From Pandoraea sp. (lineage in GTDB: Bacteria; Pseudomonadota; Gammaproteobacteria; Burkholderiales; Burkholderiaceae), in NCBI RefSeq assembly GCF_004297875.1, contig NZ_SCSK01000044.1, positions 18,352 through 82,351 on the forward strand: DNA of 64,000 nt, read 5' to 3'. Below the pieces are notes generated by a model. The model worked only from the letters and a program-made list of their open reading frames with translations. It ran no database searches and was not told where the DNA came from. This document shows positions 16,486 through 25,747 of the stretch, piece after piece. Each line of letters starts with the position of its first letter. Position 1 is the stretch's first letter. A program made the position numbers and the translations under genes.

Positions 16486-17904
16486 TCAGGCTCCAAAGAA
16501 CAGGAAGCTGGTCACGATGAACAACGGCATCAAAATCGCTACGGACCACAGCATATAGCCGAAAAACGTCGGCATCCTGACGCCACGCTGCTCGGCGATC
16601 GCCTTGACCATGAAATTCGGGGCGTTCCCGATATAGGTGTTCGCGCCCATGAAAACCGCGCCTGCCGAGATTGCCGCGAGCGTCATGACCTCGCCCATCA
16701 GCACGTGCGCATCGCCGCCGGCGGTGTTGAAAAACACCAGATAGGTCGGCGCGTTATCGAGAAACGACGACAACAGGCCGGTGGCCCAGAAATACATCAG
16801 ATTGTCCGGCTGCCCCTGCGCGTCGCTTACCAGACGCACCACGGCGCCGAATGCGCCGTGTTCGCCGGCCCGCAATATCGCGATGACCGGAATGATCGTC
16901 AGGAAGATGCCGGCAAACAGTTTGGCGACCTCCTTGATCGGCTCCCAATTGAAATCGTTGCCGGCGCGCGCACTGCGCGGCGTGATCGCCAGCGACACCA
17001 GCATCACCCCGATCAGCCCCAGGTCGCGCACGACATTTTGCAGGGCGGCCGGCGTGCCGAACACATCGAACTCGACGCCCGGGCGCCACACGCCGCTGAG
17101 CAGTACCAGCGCAACGACCGCCGCCAGCAGCAGGAAATTGACCTTGCCTTCGAGCCAGACGCGCCCGCTATCCGGCGTCGGGTCGAGCACCGGCGGGCGC
17201 TCCTCTTCCTTGGTGTGATAAAAATAGCTGTCGAGCAAAAAGAAGGTCACCAGGAGCACGCAGCAGATAAACAGTGTTTCCGGCCACAGATGAATCGCAG
17301 TCCAGAAGAAGTCCACGCCCTGGAGGAATCCGAGAAATAGCGGCGGATCACCCAGCGGTGTGAGCGACCCGCCGGCATTGGCGACCAAAAAAATGAAGAA
17401 CACCACGACATGCACGACATGCTTGCGGTTGTCGTTGGCCCGCAGCAACGGACGGATCAGCAGCATTGCCGCGCCGGTGGTTCCCATGATGCTGGCCAGT
17501 ACGGTGCCCAGTGCCAGCAGCCCTGTGTTCAGGCGCGGCGTGCCGTGCAGATTGCCGCGCACGCAGATTCCACCGGCCACGGTAAACAGCGACGCCAGCA
17601 GCACAATGAACGGAATATATTCGGCAACCAGCGCGTGCACCAGGCCATGCCATGCGGCGCCAACACCGTGAACCGCGGCGAACGGCAGCAAAAACGCCAG
17701 CGCCCAAACCGCCGAGATCTTGCCGAAATGGTGATGCCAGAATGCCGGAGCGAGCAGCGGAAACAGGGCAATCGACAGCAGGATGCCCGCAAAGGGAATG
17801 CCCCACCAGGCGGAAAGCGCCGCCGCATCGAAATCGGCAGCACGAGCGACCACCGGAAGAAATAAGAAAAGTCCGAAAAATGCTCGCAGCGCGATCTTAT
17901 TCAT
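16486..17904 (-). CDS. Sodium:proton antiporter / CitMHS-type membrane transporter
   Basis: A 472-residue inner-membrane transporter with a cleavable-looking signal (MNKIALRAFFGLFLFLPVVARA) and about 11-12 hydrophobic segments. Motifs such as NAGGSLTPLGDPPLFLGFL and SSFLDNAPTYLVFF are characteristic of the ion-transporter superfamily members annotated as NhaD-like or CitMHS-type antiporters; half-site TPLGDPP and LDNAPTY are the likely ion-binding re-entrant regions. Substrate (Na+/H+ or a carboxylate) cannot be settled by sequence. It is the upstream partner of the 2-hydroxyacid dehydrogenase. Confidence 0.88.
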   Translation of the reverse strand: MNKIALRAFFGLFLFLPVVARAADFDAAALSAWWGIPFAGILLSIALFPLLAPAFWHHHFGKISAVWALAFLLPFAAVHGVGAAWHGLVHALVAEYIPFIVLLASLFTVAGGICVRGNLHGTPRLNTGLLALGTVLASIMGTTGAAMLLIRPLLRANDNRKHVVHVVVFFIFLVANAGGSLTPLGDPPLFLGFLQGVDFFWTAIHLWPETLFICCVLLVTFFLLDSYFYHTKEEERPPVLDPTPDSGRVWLEGKVNFLLLAAVVALVLLSGVWRPGVEFDVFGTPAALQNVVRDLGLIGVMLVSLAITPRSARAGNDFNWEPIKEVAKLFAGIFLTIIPVIAILRAGEHGAFGAVVRLVSDAQGQPDNLMYFWATGLLSSFLDNAPTYLVFFNTAGGDAHVLMGEVMTLAAISAGAVFMGANTYIGNAPNFMVKAIAEQRGVRMPTFFGYMLWSVAILMPLFIVTSFLFFGA

Positions 17905-18008
17905 GCAGTCCCTGTATCGGTTTTTGTGACGACGGGGCTATTCGATCCGCGCGGCCAGGCAAAGTGCCCGCCCTCCGCGCAAATCAGACGTCACTCAGCA
18001 CTCAGCAC

Positions 18009-18671
18009 TCAGGCGTCATTGACCAGCAACACGTGCACCCGATAAGGACCATGCGCGCCCAGAATGATCGTCTGCTCGATATCGCCCGTGCGCGACGGTC
18101 CGGCAATGATATTGAGCGCTCTGGGCAATTGCCCAAGTTCGCGGCGCACCAGGTTGAAGGCATCCTCGTGCGCGTCGACGATGCGCGATACGGGCACGAT
18201 GGCGATATGCGTTTCGGGCAGCAACCCCGCCGAGGCGAACGTATCGGGGCCGGAAGCCAGCACCAGTGCGCCGGTCTCGGCGACTGCGCAAAAGCAGCCC
18301 GTGATGCCGACCAGATCGGCGTCGCGCGGCGGGCGAAATTCGACCTGGCAGCCGGCGGCCTGCCACGACAGATCGCGCAGCGTATTCCACGCAATCGCCT
18401 GCGCCGGCAAATTCAGTTCGCGCAAATAGGCGACCACGGCCGACGGTACTTCCGCCATGGCGCCCAGTGCTTGTACCGTGGTCGACAGCGCCTGCGCCTG
18501 CTCGACGAAGCGACCCACGCGCTCGACCGGCAGCGCGGGGCGCGGGCCTTCCGGGTGGCGCTGCAGATAATCCTCGGCCGCGTCTCTTTCGGCCTGGGTC
18601 ACCTCGGCGGGGCGCTGCTGAGCGCTGCGAATGCGGGCAAGAATGCGTTGGCGAGCAGCCGAAGTGTCCAT
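18009..18671 (-). CDS. LutC/YkgG-family (LUD domain) protein
   Basis: A 220-residue LUD-domain protein resembling LutC, a subunit of the LutABC iron-sulfur lactate oxidation complex. The core GITGCFCAVAETGALVLASGP and SRTGDIEQTIILGAHGP segments are family hallmarks. No lutA or lutB lies next to it here, so it is an orphan copy in this window, and the partner subunits may be elsewhere. It lies upstream of the antiporter gene on the same strand with a gap of about 100 nt. Confidence 0.88.
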   Translation of the reverse strand: MDTSAARQRILARIRSAQQRPAEVTQAERDAAEDYLQRHPEGPRPALPVERVGRFVEQAQALSTTVQALGAMAEVPSAVVAYLRELNLPAQAIAWNTLRDLSWQAAGCQVEFRPPRDADLVGITGCFCAVAETGALVLASGPDTFASAGLLPETHIAIVPVSRIVDAHEDAFNLVRRELGQLPRALNIIAGPSRTGDIEQTIILGAHGPYRVHVLLVNDA

Positions 18672-18747
18672 ATGTCCTTCCTGAAGTATCGCGGGCTTGA
18701 GACCCGATTATAGCGGCCCGCGGGCCCCGGCAAATCGCGGGCCAGCG

Positions 18748-19935
18748 TCATTGCGCCGGTGCCGGCGCAATCTCGAAGACTTGCCGCAGGTAGGCCAGGT
18801 AAGCCTCGTCCTCGCACATGTTCTTGCCCGGCGAGTCGGTCAGCTTGGCCACCGGCTGCCCATTGCAGCGAACCATCTTGATGACGATCTGCAGGGGCTG
18901 ATAGCCAAGATCGTTGGTCAAATTCGTGCCGACTCCGAACGCCAGCCGGCAACGGTCACGAAAGCGTTCGTAGAGCTGGATCACCTTGGGAATGTCGAGA
19001 CCGTCGCTGAAAATCATGGTCTTGGTGCGCGCATCCACGCGGTTGTCCTGATAATGCTGGAGCAGCCGCTCGCCCCATTCGAACGGATCGCCCGAGTCAT
19101 GCCGCGCGCCGTCGAACAGCTTGCAGAAATACATATCGAAGTCGCGCAAAAACGCTTTCATGCCGTACACGTCGGACAGCGCAATCCCCAGGTCGCCCCG
19201 GTATTCCTTGGCCCACATCTCGAAGCCGAAGATCTGCGAGTCTCGCAAGCGCGGGCCCAGCGCCTGGCAGGCCTGCAGATACTCGTGCGCCATCGTGCCC
19301 AACGGCGTCAATCCGTGCTTGAGCGCGTAATACACGTTGCTGGTGCCGGCGAACTGCTCGCCAAGCTGGCGCTTGAGGGTGAGGATGACCTCCTCGTGCC
19401 ACTCGCGCGAAAAGCGCCGCCGCGTGCCGTAATCGGCGATCTTGCAATCCTCGAAACCCTGCCGCCCCGACAGCAGTCCGATTTTTTCGCGCAGCCGCTC
19501 GCGCCCCTCGTCATAGGCCGGTTGCCGCTGGGTATTGCGGAAATACACTTCGTTGACGATCGCCAGCACCGGGATCTCGAACAGAATCGTATACAGCCAG
19601 GGGCCGCGAAAGACGATCTCGATCTCGCCGTTGCCCTTGGACGACGGCATTATCTGGACGTACTTTTCGTTGAGATGAAACAGATCGAGGAAATCGATGA
19701 AATCGCTTTTTATAAAGCGCATCTGGCGCAGGTATTCCAGTTCCGAATCGCTAAAGCGCAATCCGCATAGCTGCCTGATTTCGTCGCGAATTTCGTCGAT
19801 GTAGGGCACCAGGTCGACGCCCTCCGTGCGGCATTTGAAGCGATACTCCACCTGGGCCGCAGGGAAGTGATGCAGCACCACCTGCATCATGGTGAACTTG
19901 TACAGATCGGTGTCCAACAGCGAAGTGATAATCAT
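18748..19935 (-). CDS. pncB: Nicotinate phosphoribosyltransferase
   Basis: A 395-residue PncB, which makes nicotinate mononucleotide from nicotinate, PRPP and ATP in NAD salvage. The start [18 protein letters not shown] and the RFKCR segment are typical. [17 protein letters not shown] is the conserved block containing the phosphorylated histidine region, and [16 protein letters not shown] and [11 protein letters not shown] bind PRPP/phosphate. Length matches the E. coli-type enzyme (about 400). Confidence 0.96.
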   Translation of the reverse strand: MIITSLLDTDLYKFTMMQVVLHHFPAAQVEYRFKCRTEGVDLVPYIDEIRDEIRQLCGLRFSDSELEYLRQMRFIKSDFIDFLDLFHLNEKYVQIMPSSKGNGEIEIVFRGPWLYTILFEIPVLAIVNEVYFRNTQRQPAYDEGRERLREKIGLLSGRQGFEDCKIADYGTRRRFSREWHEEVILTLKRQLGEQFAGTSNVYYALKHGLTPLGTMAHEYLQACQALGPRLRDSQIFGFEMWAKEYRGDLGIALSDVYGMKAFLRDFDMYFCKLFDGARHDSGDPFEWGERLLQHYQDNRVDARTKTMIFSDGLDIPKVIQLYERFRDRCRLAFGVGTNLTNDLGYQPLQIVIKMVRCNGQPVAKLTDSPGKNMCEDEAYLAYLRQVFEIAPAPAQ

Positions 19936-20093
19936 GGCGCCCCGTCGTGCCTGCTCTGGATGTTGTCGCTAAATAAATCGGCCCGGCCCCGCATCGCCGG
20001 GCGGCGAATCCATTCGCCGCACCACCTGCCGGACCCGCTCGGCAGACCCGCCGCGCGGTCTCCCGGCCGATGGTACCGCAAACCACACGAGTG

Positions 20094-20122
20094 TTCATCG
20101 CCCCGAACGGCTGCGCTACAAT
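20094..20122 (+). promoter_or_regulatory. Candidate fdxA promoter
   Basis: TTCATC (20094-20099), 17 bp, TACAAT (20117-20122). The -10 matches consensus at 5 of 6 positions and the -35 at 3. The start site would be about 40 nt before the fdxA start codon. Confidence 0.35.
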
Positions 20123-20171
20123 ATTGGCTTTACGCGGCCATCCGCAGCCGCTCGAGCTCCCAGGAATTACG

Positions 20172-20495
20172 ATGACCCACGTTGTCACAGAAAACTGCAT
20201 CAAGTGCCGCTACACCGACTGCGTTGACGTCTGCCCGGTCGACTGCTTCCGCGAAGGCCCCAATTTCCTCGCCATCGACCCCGACGAGTGCATCGATTGC
20301 GCCGTATGCGTGGCGGAATGCCCGGTCAACGCGATCTACGCCGAAGAAGACGTGCCGGGCGATCAGCAGGAGTTCGTCGGCCTGAACGCCGAACTGGCAA
20401 AGGCCTGGCCCAGCATCACCAAGACCAAGGCGCCGCTGCCCGACGCAGACGATTGGAAAGACGTCACCGACAAGCTCAAACTGCTCGAGCGCTGA
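20172..20495 (+). CDS. fdxA: Seven-iron ferredoxin FdxA ([3Fe-4S][4Fe-4S])
   Basis: A 107-residue bacterial ferredoxin of the Azotobacter FdI type, an electron carrier. The cysteine sets [18 protein letters not shown] and [16 protein letters not shown] supply the ligands for a [3Fe-4S] and a [4Fe-4S] cluster, and the C-terminal extension with [13 protein letters not shown] is typical of this subclass. The ATG at 20172 follows an AGGAATT ribosome binding site; a longer frame back to 20070 reads non-conserved sequence. It is followed by tRNA-Asn. Confidence 0.96.
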   Translation: MTHVVTENCIKCRYTDCVDVCPVDCFREGPNFLAIDPDECIDCAVCVAECPVNAIYAEEDVPGDQQEFVGLNAELAKAWPSITKTKAPLPDADDWKDVTDKLKLLER

Positions 20496-20518
20496 TCCGC
20501 TCAGATTGAGCCGACGAG

Positions 20519-20551
20519 TTGTTGACACGGCATCAACAAGGCCACTATAAT
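20519..20551 (+). promoter_or_regulatory. Consensus promoter of tRNA-Asn with overlapping dyad
   Basis: TTGACA (20522-20527), an 18-bp spacer and TATAAT (20546-20551), both hexamers perfect. The start site would be about 9 nt before the mature tRNA. A perfect 7-bp inverted repeat (TTGTTGA at 20519-20525, TCAACAA at 20533-20539) overlaps the -35 element. Confidence 0.85.
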
Positions 20552-20566
20552 CGCTTTCTCTTTTGA

Positions 20567-20642
20567 TCCCCGATAGCTCAGTCGGTAGAGCGACGGACTG
20601 TTAATCCGCAGGTCCCTGGTTCGAGCCCAGGTCGGGGAGCCA
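20567..20642 (+). tRNA. tRNA-Asn (anticodon GTT)
   Basis: A 76-nt cloverleaf. The acceptor stem TCCCCGA (20567-20573) pairs with TCGGGGA (20632-20638), with G73 and an encoded CCA at 20640-20642. The D-arm contains AGCTCAGTCGGTAGAGC, the anticodon GTT is at 20600-20602, and the T-arm carries GGTTCGAGC. A promoter and terminator flank it, so it is a single-gene unit. Confidence 0.98.
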
Positions 20643-20651
20643 AACAAATTC

Positions 20652-20687
20652 AAGCAAAAAGCCCACTTCTCAGTGGGCTTTTTGCTT
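20652..20687 (+). terminator. Terminator of tRNA-Asn
   Basis: GCCCAC (20661-20666) pairs with GTGGGC (20673-20678), and the stem is extended outward by A/T pairs (AAGCAAAAA with TTTTTGCTT). It lies 10 nt after the tRNA CCA end. Confidence 0.88.
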
Positions 20688-20861
20688 TGATGGCCATTCG
20701 CCGCGGGCCGCGAGCTTCGGGCCGCACATCCGACTGCGCATTTTGATAGCGCGTTTGCCTTTCCCTGCCAATTTTCTCGCCACGGCGCAAGTGCCGCGCC
20801 CGGGCGCGAGGCCTTCTCATGCCCTCTCACGCCACGGCCGCCCTTGCCGGCAACGGCGACG

Positions 20862-21971
20862 TCATGCGCGCTCTTGCGTGAGCGCCGCCACATGATCGGC
20901 AATGGCCAGCGCGGCGGTCAGTCCGGGCGACTCGATGCCGAACAGGTTGACGAGGCCTCTCACGCCATGAGCCTGTGGCCCTTCGATGCGAAAATCCGCA
21001 GCCGGCTCTCCTGGCCCGGCGATCTTCGGTCGGATCCCTGCGTAGTCCGCATGCAGCATGCCCGCTTCCAGGGCCGGCCAATACGCCCGAATTGCGTCGT
21101 AAAAACGCTCCGCGCGGGCGGGATCGACGCGATAGTCGATGGCCGCCACCCACTCGACGTCGGGACCGAAGCGGGCCCGGCCGCCCAGATCGAGCGTCAG
21201 ATGCACGCCCAGCCCGCCGGGCTCCGGGACCGGGTAAATCAGGCGGGAAAAAGGGGCACGCCCGCTCAGGCCAAAATAGTTGCCCTTGGCGTAGTAAGCG
21301 CGCGGCACATGGGATGCCGGCAAACCACGAATCGCCGCGGCCAGGGCCGGCGCCGCCAGGCCCGCGCAATTGATCACCGTGCGGGCCAGCCAGGTGCTCG
21401 GTTGTGCGCCCCCGACCTCCAGCACCGGGCCATCGGCGGTGAGCTCGACGCCGAGCACCGGGGAGCCAAACGCAAACAGAGCGCCGCACGCCTCGGCATC
21501 ACCCTGCAACGCCAAAAGGTAAGCATGGCTATCGATAATGCCGGTGCTGGGCGAGAGCAGCGCGGCTTCGCATGACAAGTCCGGTTCGAGGCGTCGGGCC
21601 TCGGTGCCCGTGAGCATGCGCAGGTCGTCCACGCCGTTGGCCGCGGCGTGCTGCCGAATCTCCTGCAGCGCCGCGCACTGCGCTTGCCGTGTCGCGACGA
21701 TCAGTTTGCCGCAACGCCGGTGGGCAATGCCGCGCTCCTCGCAGAAAGCGTACAGCATCGCTTTTCCCGCGACGCACAGGCGCGCCTTGAGAGAACCCTG
21801 CGGATAGTAGATCCCCGCGTGAATGACCTCGCTGTTGCGCGAGCTGCTGCCCATGCCGATCCCGGTTTCGGCCTCCAGCACGACCACCTCGCGCCCTTGC
21901 GCCGCCAGCGCGCGCGCCGTCGCCAATCCCACCACGCCAGCACCGATCACTACGCAATCGATCTGCTCCAT
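20862..21971 (-). CDS. FAD-dependent oxidoreductase, L-2-hydroxyglutarate oxidase-like
   Basis: A 369-residue DAO-superfamily flavoprotein. The N-terminal dinucleotide fold is [17 protein letters not shown], followed by [24 protein letters not shown], a pattern shared with LhgO/L-2-hydroxyglutarate dehydrogenases. The [12 protein letters not shown] and [10 protein letters not shown] segments and the C-terminal [19 protein letters not shown] also fit that group. The substrate is most likely an L-2-hydroxyacid, but glycerol-3-phosphate oxidase-like activity cannot be excluded. It stands alone on the minus strand between tRNA-Asn and doxX. Confidence 0.87.
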   Translation of the reverse strand: MEQIDCVVIGAGVVGLATARALAAQGREVVVLEAETGIGMGSSSRNSEVIHAGIYYPQGSLKARLCVAGKAMLYAFCEERGIAHRRCGKLIVATRQAQCAALQEIRQHAAANGVDDLRMLTGTEARRLEPDLSCEAALLSPSTGIIDSHAYLLALQGDAEACGALFAFGSPVLGVELTADGPVLEVGGAQPSTWLARTVINCAGLAAPALAAAIRGLPASHVPRAYYAKGNYFGLSGRAPFSRLIYPVPEPGGLGVHLTLDLGGRARFGPDVEWVAAIDYRVDPARAERFYDAIRAYWPALEAGMLHADYAGIRPKIAGPGEPAADFRIEGPQAHGVRGLVNLFGIESPGLTAALAIADHVAALTQERA

Positions 21972-22178
21972 TCGTCCTCCGCCCGGATGCCTTTATCCGC
22001 GACCCGCCGGTGTTGCTCGAATCGCTCTATTGACCCGAATTACGGGATAATTAATTTCATTTAGCCCGATTTATTCACTCTCCGGACTCACCTAGAATGA
22101 TCGCAGGAAAACCCGGGACTTCAAAGCGGCGTAGCCGCCCCGCGTGTCTACCAATCTTTCATTTTGTCAGGAGAAACC

Positions 22179-22574
22179 GTGATTCAACAAAAAACCGCGC
22201 CCTACGCCGCGCTGCTGCTACGCGTGAGTCTGGGCATTATGTTTCTGGCACATGCCGGCCTGAAAATTTTCGTCTTTACCCTGCCCGGGACCGTGGGCTT
22301 TTTTCATTCGATTGGTTTGCCGGGCGCCATGGCCTATCCTGTGATAGTGCTGGAAGTCGTGGGCGGCATTGCATTGATCATCGGCTACTACGCCTCGTAC
22401 TTCGCGATTCCGCTGGCGGCAGACTTGCTCGGCGCGATTATCATGGTACATGGCGCCAACGGCTGGCTTTTCACGAATAAAGGCGGCGGTTGGGAGTATC
22501 CGGCATTCTGGATGGTCGCGCTGATCGTGCTGTTCCTGCTGGGCGACGGCGCTTACGCGATCAAGAAGCGCTGA
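22179..22574 (+). CDS. DoxX family membrane protein
   Basis: A 131-residue DoxX/YphA-type protein with four hydrophobic helices (about 9-30, 42-65, 68-90, 105-127). The RVSLGIMFLAHAGLKIF start and ANGWLFTNKGGGWEYPAFW segment are family typical. Members are tied to quinone or thiosulfate-related redox functions; the role here is unproven. I chose the GTG at 22179 because an AGGAG (22169-22173) sits 5 nt upstream; a TTG at 22164 lies before that site. It heads a co-directional set with ygiD and a LysR gene. Confidence 0.88.
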   Translation: MIQQKTAPYAALLLRVSLGIMFLAHAGLKIFVFTLPGTVGFFHSIGLPGAMAYPVIVLEVVGGIALIIGYYASYFAIPLAADLLGAIIMVHGANGWLFTNKGGGWEYPAFWMVALIVLFLLGDGAYAIKKR

Positions 22575-22635
22575 CCCTGGGCGGGCTCACGCCGGCTCGT
22601 TCTCGATCTATTCGATGTACTCAGGAGAGTTGCGT

Positions 22636-23460
22636 ATGTCACCCCTGCCGACACTATTCGTCTCACATGGCGCGCCGACCCTGGCGATCGAGCCGGGCCG
22701 CACCGGCGCGCTGCTGAGCCTGCTCGGCCAGCGCTTGCCGCGACCCGAGGCCATTCTGCTGATCTCGCCCCACTGGGCTACGCAGCAGCCGAGTGTCGGC
22801 AGTCTGATCACACCGACAGTCATGCACGATTTCAGCGGCTTCCCGCGTGAACTCTATCGGCTCGACTATCCAGCCCAGGGCTCGCCAGCGTTGGCGCACC
22901 GTACTGTCGACGCGCTGCGGGAGGCCGGCATTGCCGCGACCATCGATTCGCAGCGCGGGCTCGATCACGGTGCCTGGGTGCCGCTGCGCTATCTGTTCCC
23001 GGAGGCGGATGTCCCCGTAACCCAACTCTCCTTGCAGCCGCATCAAGCGCCCGATTACCACTACCGGATCGGGCAAGCCCTGTCGCCGCTGGCACGCGAC
23101 GGCGTGCTGGTCATCGGCTCCGGCTCGTTCACCCATAATCTGCGCGAATTGCGCTTGCAGCAGGACCGGATGCCCGGCGCGCGCTATGTCGACGAATTCG
23201 CGCAATGGTTCGCCGAGCGTATGGTGGCGGGCGATCTGTCCGCGCTGCTCGACTACCGCGCCCACGCGCCCCACGCGGTGCGCGCGCATCCCGACGACGA
23301 TCACCTGCTGCCGCTGTTCATCGCCATGGGTGCGAGCGACGACTGGACACAGCAGGCGCATTTCGATACCGGCACCACCTACGATGTTCTGCGCATGGAT
23401 GCCTTCGCGTTCGGGTCCGCAGCCGCCGCACTGCGCGATATCGAGGCGCTCGTCGCCTGA
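22636..23460 (+). CDS. ygiD: Extradiol dioxygenase, YgiD/DODA type
   Basis: A 274-residue class III extradiol ring-cleavage dioxygenase, the 4,5-DOPA dioxygenase family. Metal ligands and active-site histidines are visible: His11 in FVSHGAPTLA, His46 in LISPHWAT, His111 in GLDHGAWVPLRYLFP and His167 in GSGSFTHNLRE. The length equals the E. coli enzyme within a few residues. The ATG at 22636 follows AGGAGA; an upstream frame start at 22615 has no such site. The physiological substrate in bacteria is unknown. Confidence 0.93.
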   Translation: MSPLPTLFVSHGAPTLAIEPGRTGALLSLLGQRLPRPEAILLISPHWATQQPSVGSLITPTVMHDFSGFPRELYRLDYPAQGSPALAHRTVDALREAGIAATIDSQRGLDHGAWVPLRYLFPEADVPVTQLSLQPHQAPDYHYRIGQALSPLARDGVLVIGSGSFTHNLRELRLQQDRMPGARYVDEFAQWFAERMVAGDLSALLDYRAHAPHAVRAHPDDDHLLPLFIAMGASDDWTQQAHFDTGTTYDVLRMDAFAFGSAAAALRDIEALVA

Positions 23461-23475
23461 ACCGCGCGAGCGCCG

Positions 23476-24384
23476 ATGAACAAATTACGCGAGATCGAAT
23501 GCTTCATTGCGGTTGTCGAGGCCGGCAGTTTTATCAAGGCAGCAGAAATCATCGACGCCTCCAAGACGGCCGTCTCGCGCCATGTGGCCGATCTCGAGGC
23601 GCGACTCGGCACGCGGCTGTTGCAGCGGACGACCCGCAAGCTGTCGCTGACTGAATCGGGGCAGGAGTATTTCGAACGCTGTCGGCAGATTCTGGCGGAA
23701 CTCGATCAAGCCGACACGCTGGCCGGCGCGCACACCATCAAGCCGGCCGGACTGCTGCGCATCAACGCGCCGCTGGCATTCGGCGTGCGGCATCTGGCGC
23801 CGCTATGGCCGCTCTTCATGCGCGAGTATCCGGACATTACGCTCGATATCGAACTGTCGGACCGACTGGTGAATATCGTCGAGGAAGGATACGACCTGGG
23901 CATCCGCATCGCCCGTCTGCCCGACTCGTCGCTGGTTCACCGCAAGCTGGCTCACACGGAGGTCATCGCCTGCGCCTCGCCCGCTTACCTGGCCGCGCAC
24001 GGCACACCCGCGCATCCGGCCGAGCTGGTCTCGCATCAAACGATCAGTTACAGCTACGCGTCGCACAAGGACGAGTGGCGTTTCAAGGGGCCGGACGGCT
24101 CGGTTTCGGTCAAGACCCGGCCATGCTTCTATGCGAATAACGGCGATACATGCCTGACGGTGGCGCGCGCCGGTGCGGGCATCGTCCTACAACCTGCGTT
24201 TCTGGTGGCGCAAAGCCTGCGTGAGGGGCAATTGGTCCGCTTGTTTCCGGACTATAGCGCCGCCGGTATCGGCATCTACGCGGTCTACCCGACTCGCAAG
24301 CATCTGACTGCCAAGGCCCGAGTACTGGTCGACTTTCTGAGCGACGCGTTTGCCAACGCCAGTTGGGCCCGGCAGGATCAATAA
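23476..24384 (+). CDS. LysR family transcriptional regulator
   Basis: A 302-residue LysR regulator. The winged helix-turn-helix occupies residues 1-60 (MNKLREIECFIAVVEAGSFI, then ASKTAVSRHVADLEARLGTRLL), followed by a linker helix and the substrate-binding-like effector domain (about 90-290). It lies 15 nt downstream of ygiD on the same strand, unlike the usual divergent layout, so it is probably co-transcribed with doxX-ygiD and may autoregulate that unit. The effector is unknown. Confidence 0.92.
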   Translation: MNKLREIECFIAVVEAGSFIKAAEIIDASKTAVSRHVADLEARLGTRLLQRTTRKLSLTESGQEYFERCRQILAELDQADTLAGAHTIKPAGLLRINAPLAFGVRHLAPLWPLFMREYPDITLDIELSDRLVNIVEEGYDLGIRIARLPDSSLVHRKLAHTEVIACASPAYLAAHGTPAHPAELVSHQTISYSYASHKDEWRFKGPDGSVSVKTRPCFYANNGDTCLTVARAGAGIVLQPAFLVAQSLREGQLVRLFPDYSAAGIGIYAVYPTRKHLTAKARVLVDFLSDAFANASWARQDQ

Positions 24385-24473
24385 GCAGCCCGCAGAACGG
24401 GTCAGCCCCGTCGTCACCTCCCGTCCGGTCAGGAGAAGACCGTGCGGCGTAGCCGGGCCGGCTTAACGGCTGC

Positions 24474-25100
24474 CTAGCGGTGGACCGCCGCCATCAAGGC
24501 GCCGAATCCCATGAAAACGCCGCCACTGAGCCGATTGAAAGCCTTCAGCACGCGCGTCTGCTTAAGATATGGCGCAACGCGCAAGCCGCTCGTCGCGTAG
24601 ACCGCGTACCAGCTGACTTCGATCACCGCGAAGGTTGCCAGCAAAATCGCGAATTGCGGCAGCTTGGGCGCGGCAGGATCAATGAACTGCGGCAAGAATG
24701 CCGCGGCGAAGAGAATTGCCTTGGGGTTGCTGCTGGCCACCAGGAACCCGCTCTTGAACAGCGAACGGCGCGTTGCCTTGACCGGTGCTTCAGTCGCTTC
24801 GTCGACCGGTTTGCTCACCGGCGCACGCCAGCTCTTGAAGCCGAGATAGACCAGGTAGGCGGCGCCAACGTAGCGCAGCGTATCGAACACCACCGGCCAG
24901 GTTTTGAGAACTGCACCGAGTCCGGCCGCGGAGATCGACATCATCAGCAACAGCGCACTCATGCAACCGGCCATCGTGGCGACCGACGGCCGCAGGCCAT
25001 GCCGTGCCCCGTGCGTCATCACCAGCAGCATGTTGGGCCCCGGCGTAGCGGAGATGAGGAAAACCGTCACAACGTACAACCACCACGTCTGCAAGCTCAT
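24474..25100 (-). CDS. LysE/RhtB family amino-acid exporter
   Basis: A 208-residue LysE/RhtB-type exporter with six hydrophobic segments. The conserved start STPGPNMLLVMTHGARHGLR appears here as SATPGPNMLLVMTHGARHG, and GFLVASSNPKAILFAAAFLPQF is the second hallmark. Substrates of this family include lysine, threonine and homoserine; specificity is not readable. It converges on the LysR gene. Confidence 0.93.
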   Translation of the reverse strand: MSLQTWWLYVVTVFLISATPGPNMLLVMTHGARHGLRPSVATMAGCMSALLLMMSISAAGLGAVLKTWPVVFDTLRYVGAAYLVYLGFKSWRAPVSKPVDEATEAPVKATRRSLFKSGFLVASSNPKAILFAAAFLPQFIDPAAPKLPQFAILLATFAVIEVSWYAVYATSGLRVAPYLKQTRVLKAFNRLSGGVFMGFGALMAAVHR

Positions 25101-25185
25101 GTGTCACCCGGAATACGTTCGTATCGAACACGGTCGGCGCAGTCGGCGACCGCCTCGACCCAGACCGGTATCGTAGCGCAGTTCG

Positions 25186-25464
25186 TCAGTGAACGTGGGG
25201 ATGGTTGTAATGTTCGAGCCGAATGCTCTCCCAGTCGGCGACCTGTTCCAGGCTGGCCAGACGCCGAATCTCGTCCTGCCCGGCCTTGGTCAATAGCGCG
25301 ATGACCAGCGGATAGCGAACACCGCTGACTTCGTAGTCGCTGCGTGTCGACTCGATCAGGCCGAGCGAGCGCAGATAGTCGAAAAGCGTCGAGCGCTTGT
25401 ACCAGGGAACCTTGCGCAACTGCACGTGGCGCAGTGCGTCGAGCACAGAGCCGTTTGAGACCAT
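25186..25464 (-). CDS. Conserved hypothetical small protein, possible winged helix
   Basis: A 92-residue protein I do not recognise. It reads as three predicted helices followed by a possible wing: LDALRHVQLRKVPWYKRSTLFDYLRSLGL, then IESTRSDYEVSGVRYPLVIALLTKAGQDEIRRL (both given here only as segment landmarks at residues 7-35 and 36-68). The LLTKAGQDEI part resembles the end of small MarR/PadR-like wHTH domains. I chose the ATG at 25464, preceded by AAGGAGAAGGTT. It is upstream of the LysE gene on the same strand with an 85-nt gap. Confidence 0.6.
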   Translation of the reverse strand: MVSNGSVLDALRHVQLRKVPWYKRSTLFDYLRSLGLIESTRSDYEVSGVRYPLVIALLTKAGQDEIRRLASLEQVADWESIRLEHYNHPHVH

Positions 25465-25641
25465 AACCTTCTCCTTGTCGGACGCGCCGCCATCTCGTGG
25501 ACGAAGCGATCCACGCAAAACCAGCCGCCGATTCAGAATTCGGTTGGAGTACTTCGCCAATGCCCCGCCGGCTGCTCACGCAAGGTTCATGATACGCCGC
25601 GGACCCTCCGTGGTACAGGATAAATACCGAGGGAAAATACC

Positions 25642-25689
25642 GAAAAAAAATGGCGGGTGGACAGCTCTGAATTGCTGTCCACCCGCCAT
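25642..25689 (-). terminator. Strong terminator of the cold-shock gene
   Basis: A perfect 16-bp stem (25650-25665 with 25674-25689) and an 8-nt loop. On the minus strand it runs straight into eight T (complement of 25643-25650). It lies about 60 nt after the csp stop codon. Confidence 0.93.
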
Positions 25690-25747
25690 CCGTATCGTTT
25701 TACGGGCACCGCTCCCGGTCAGGGCGCAACGCCGCGTTCAGCGATGC

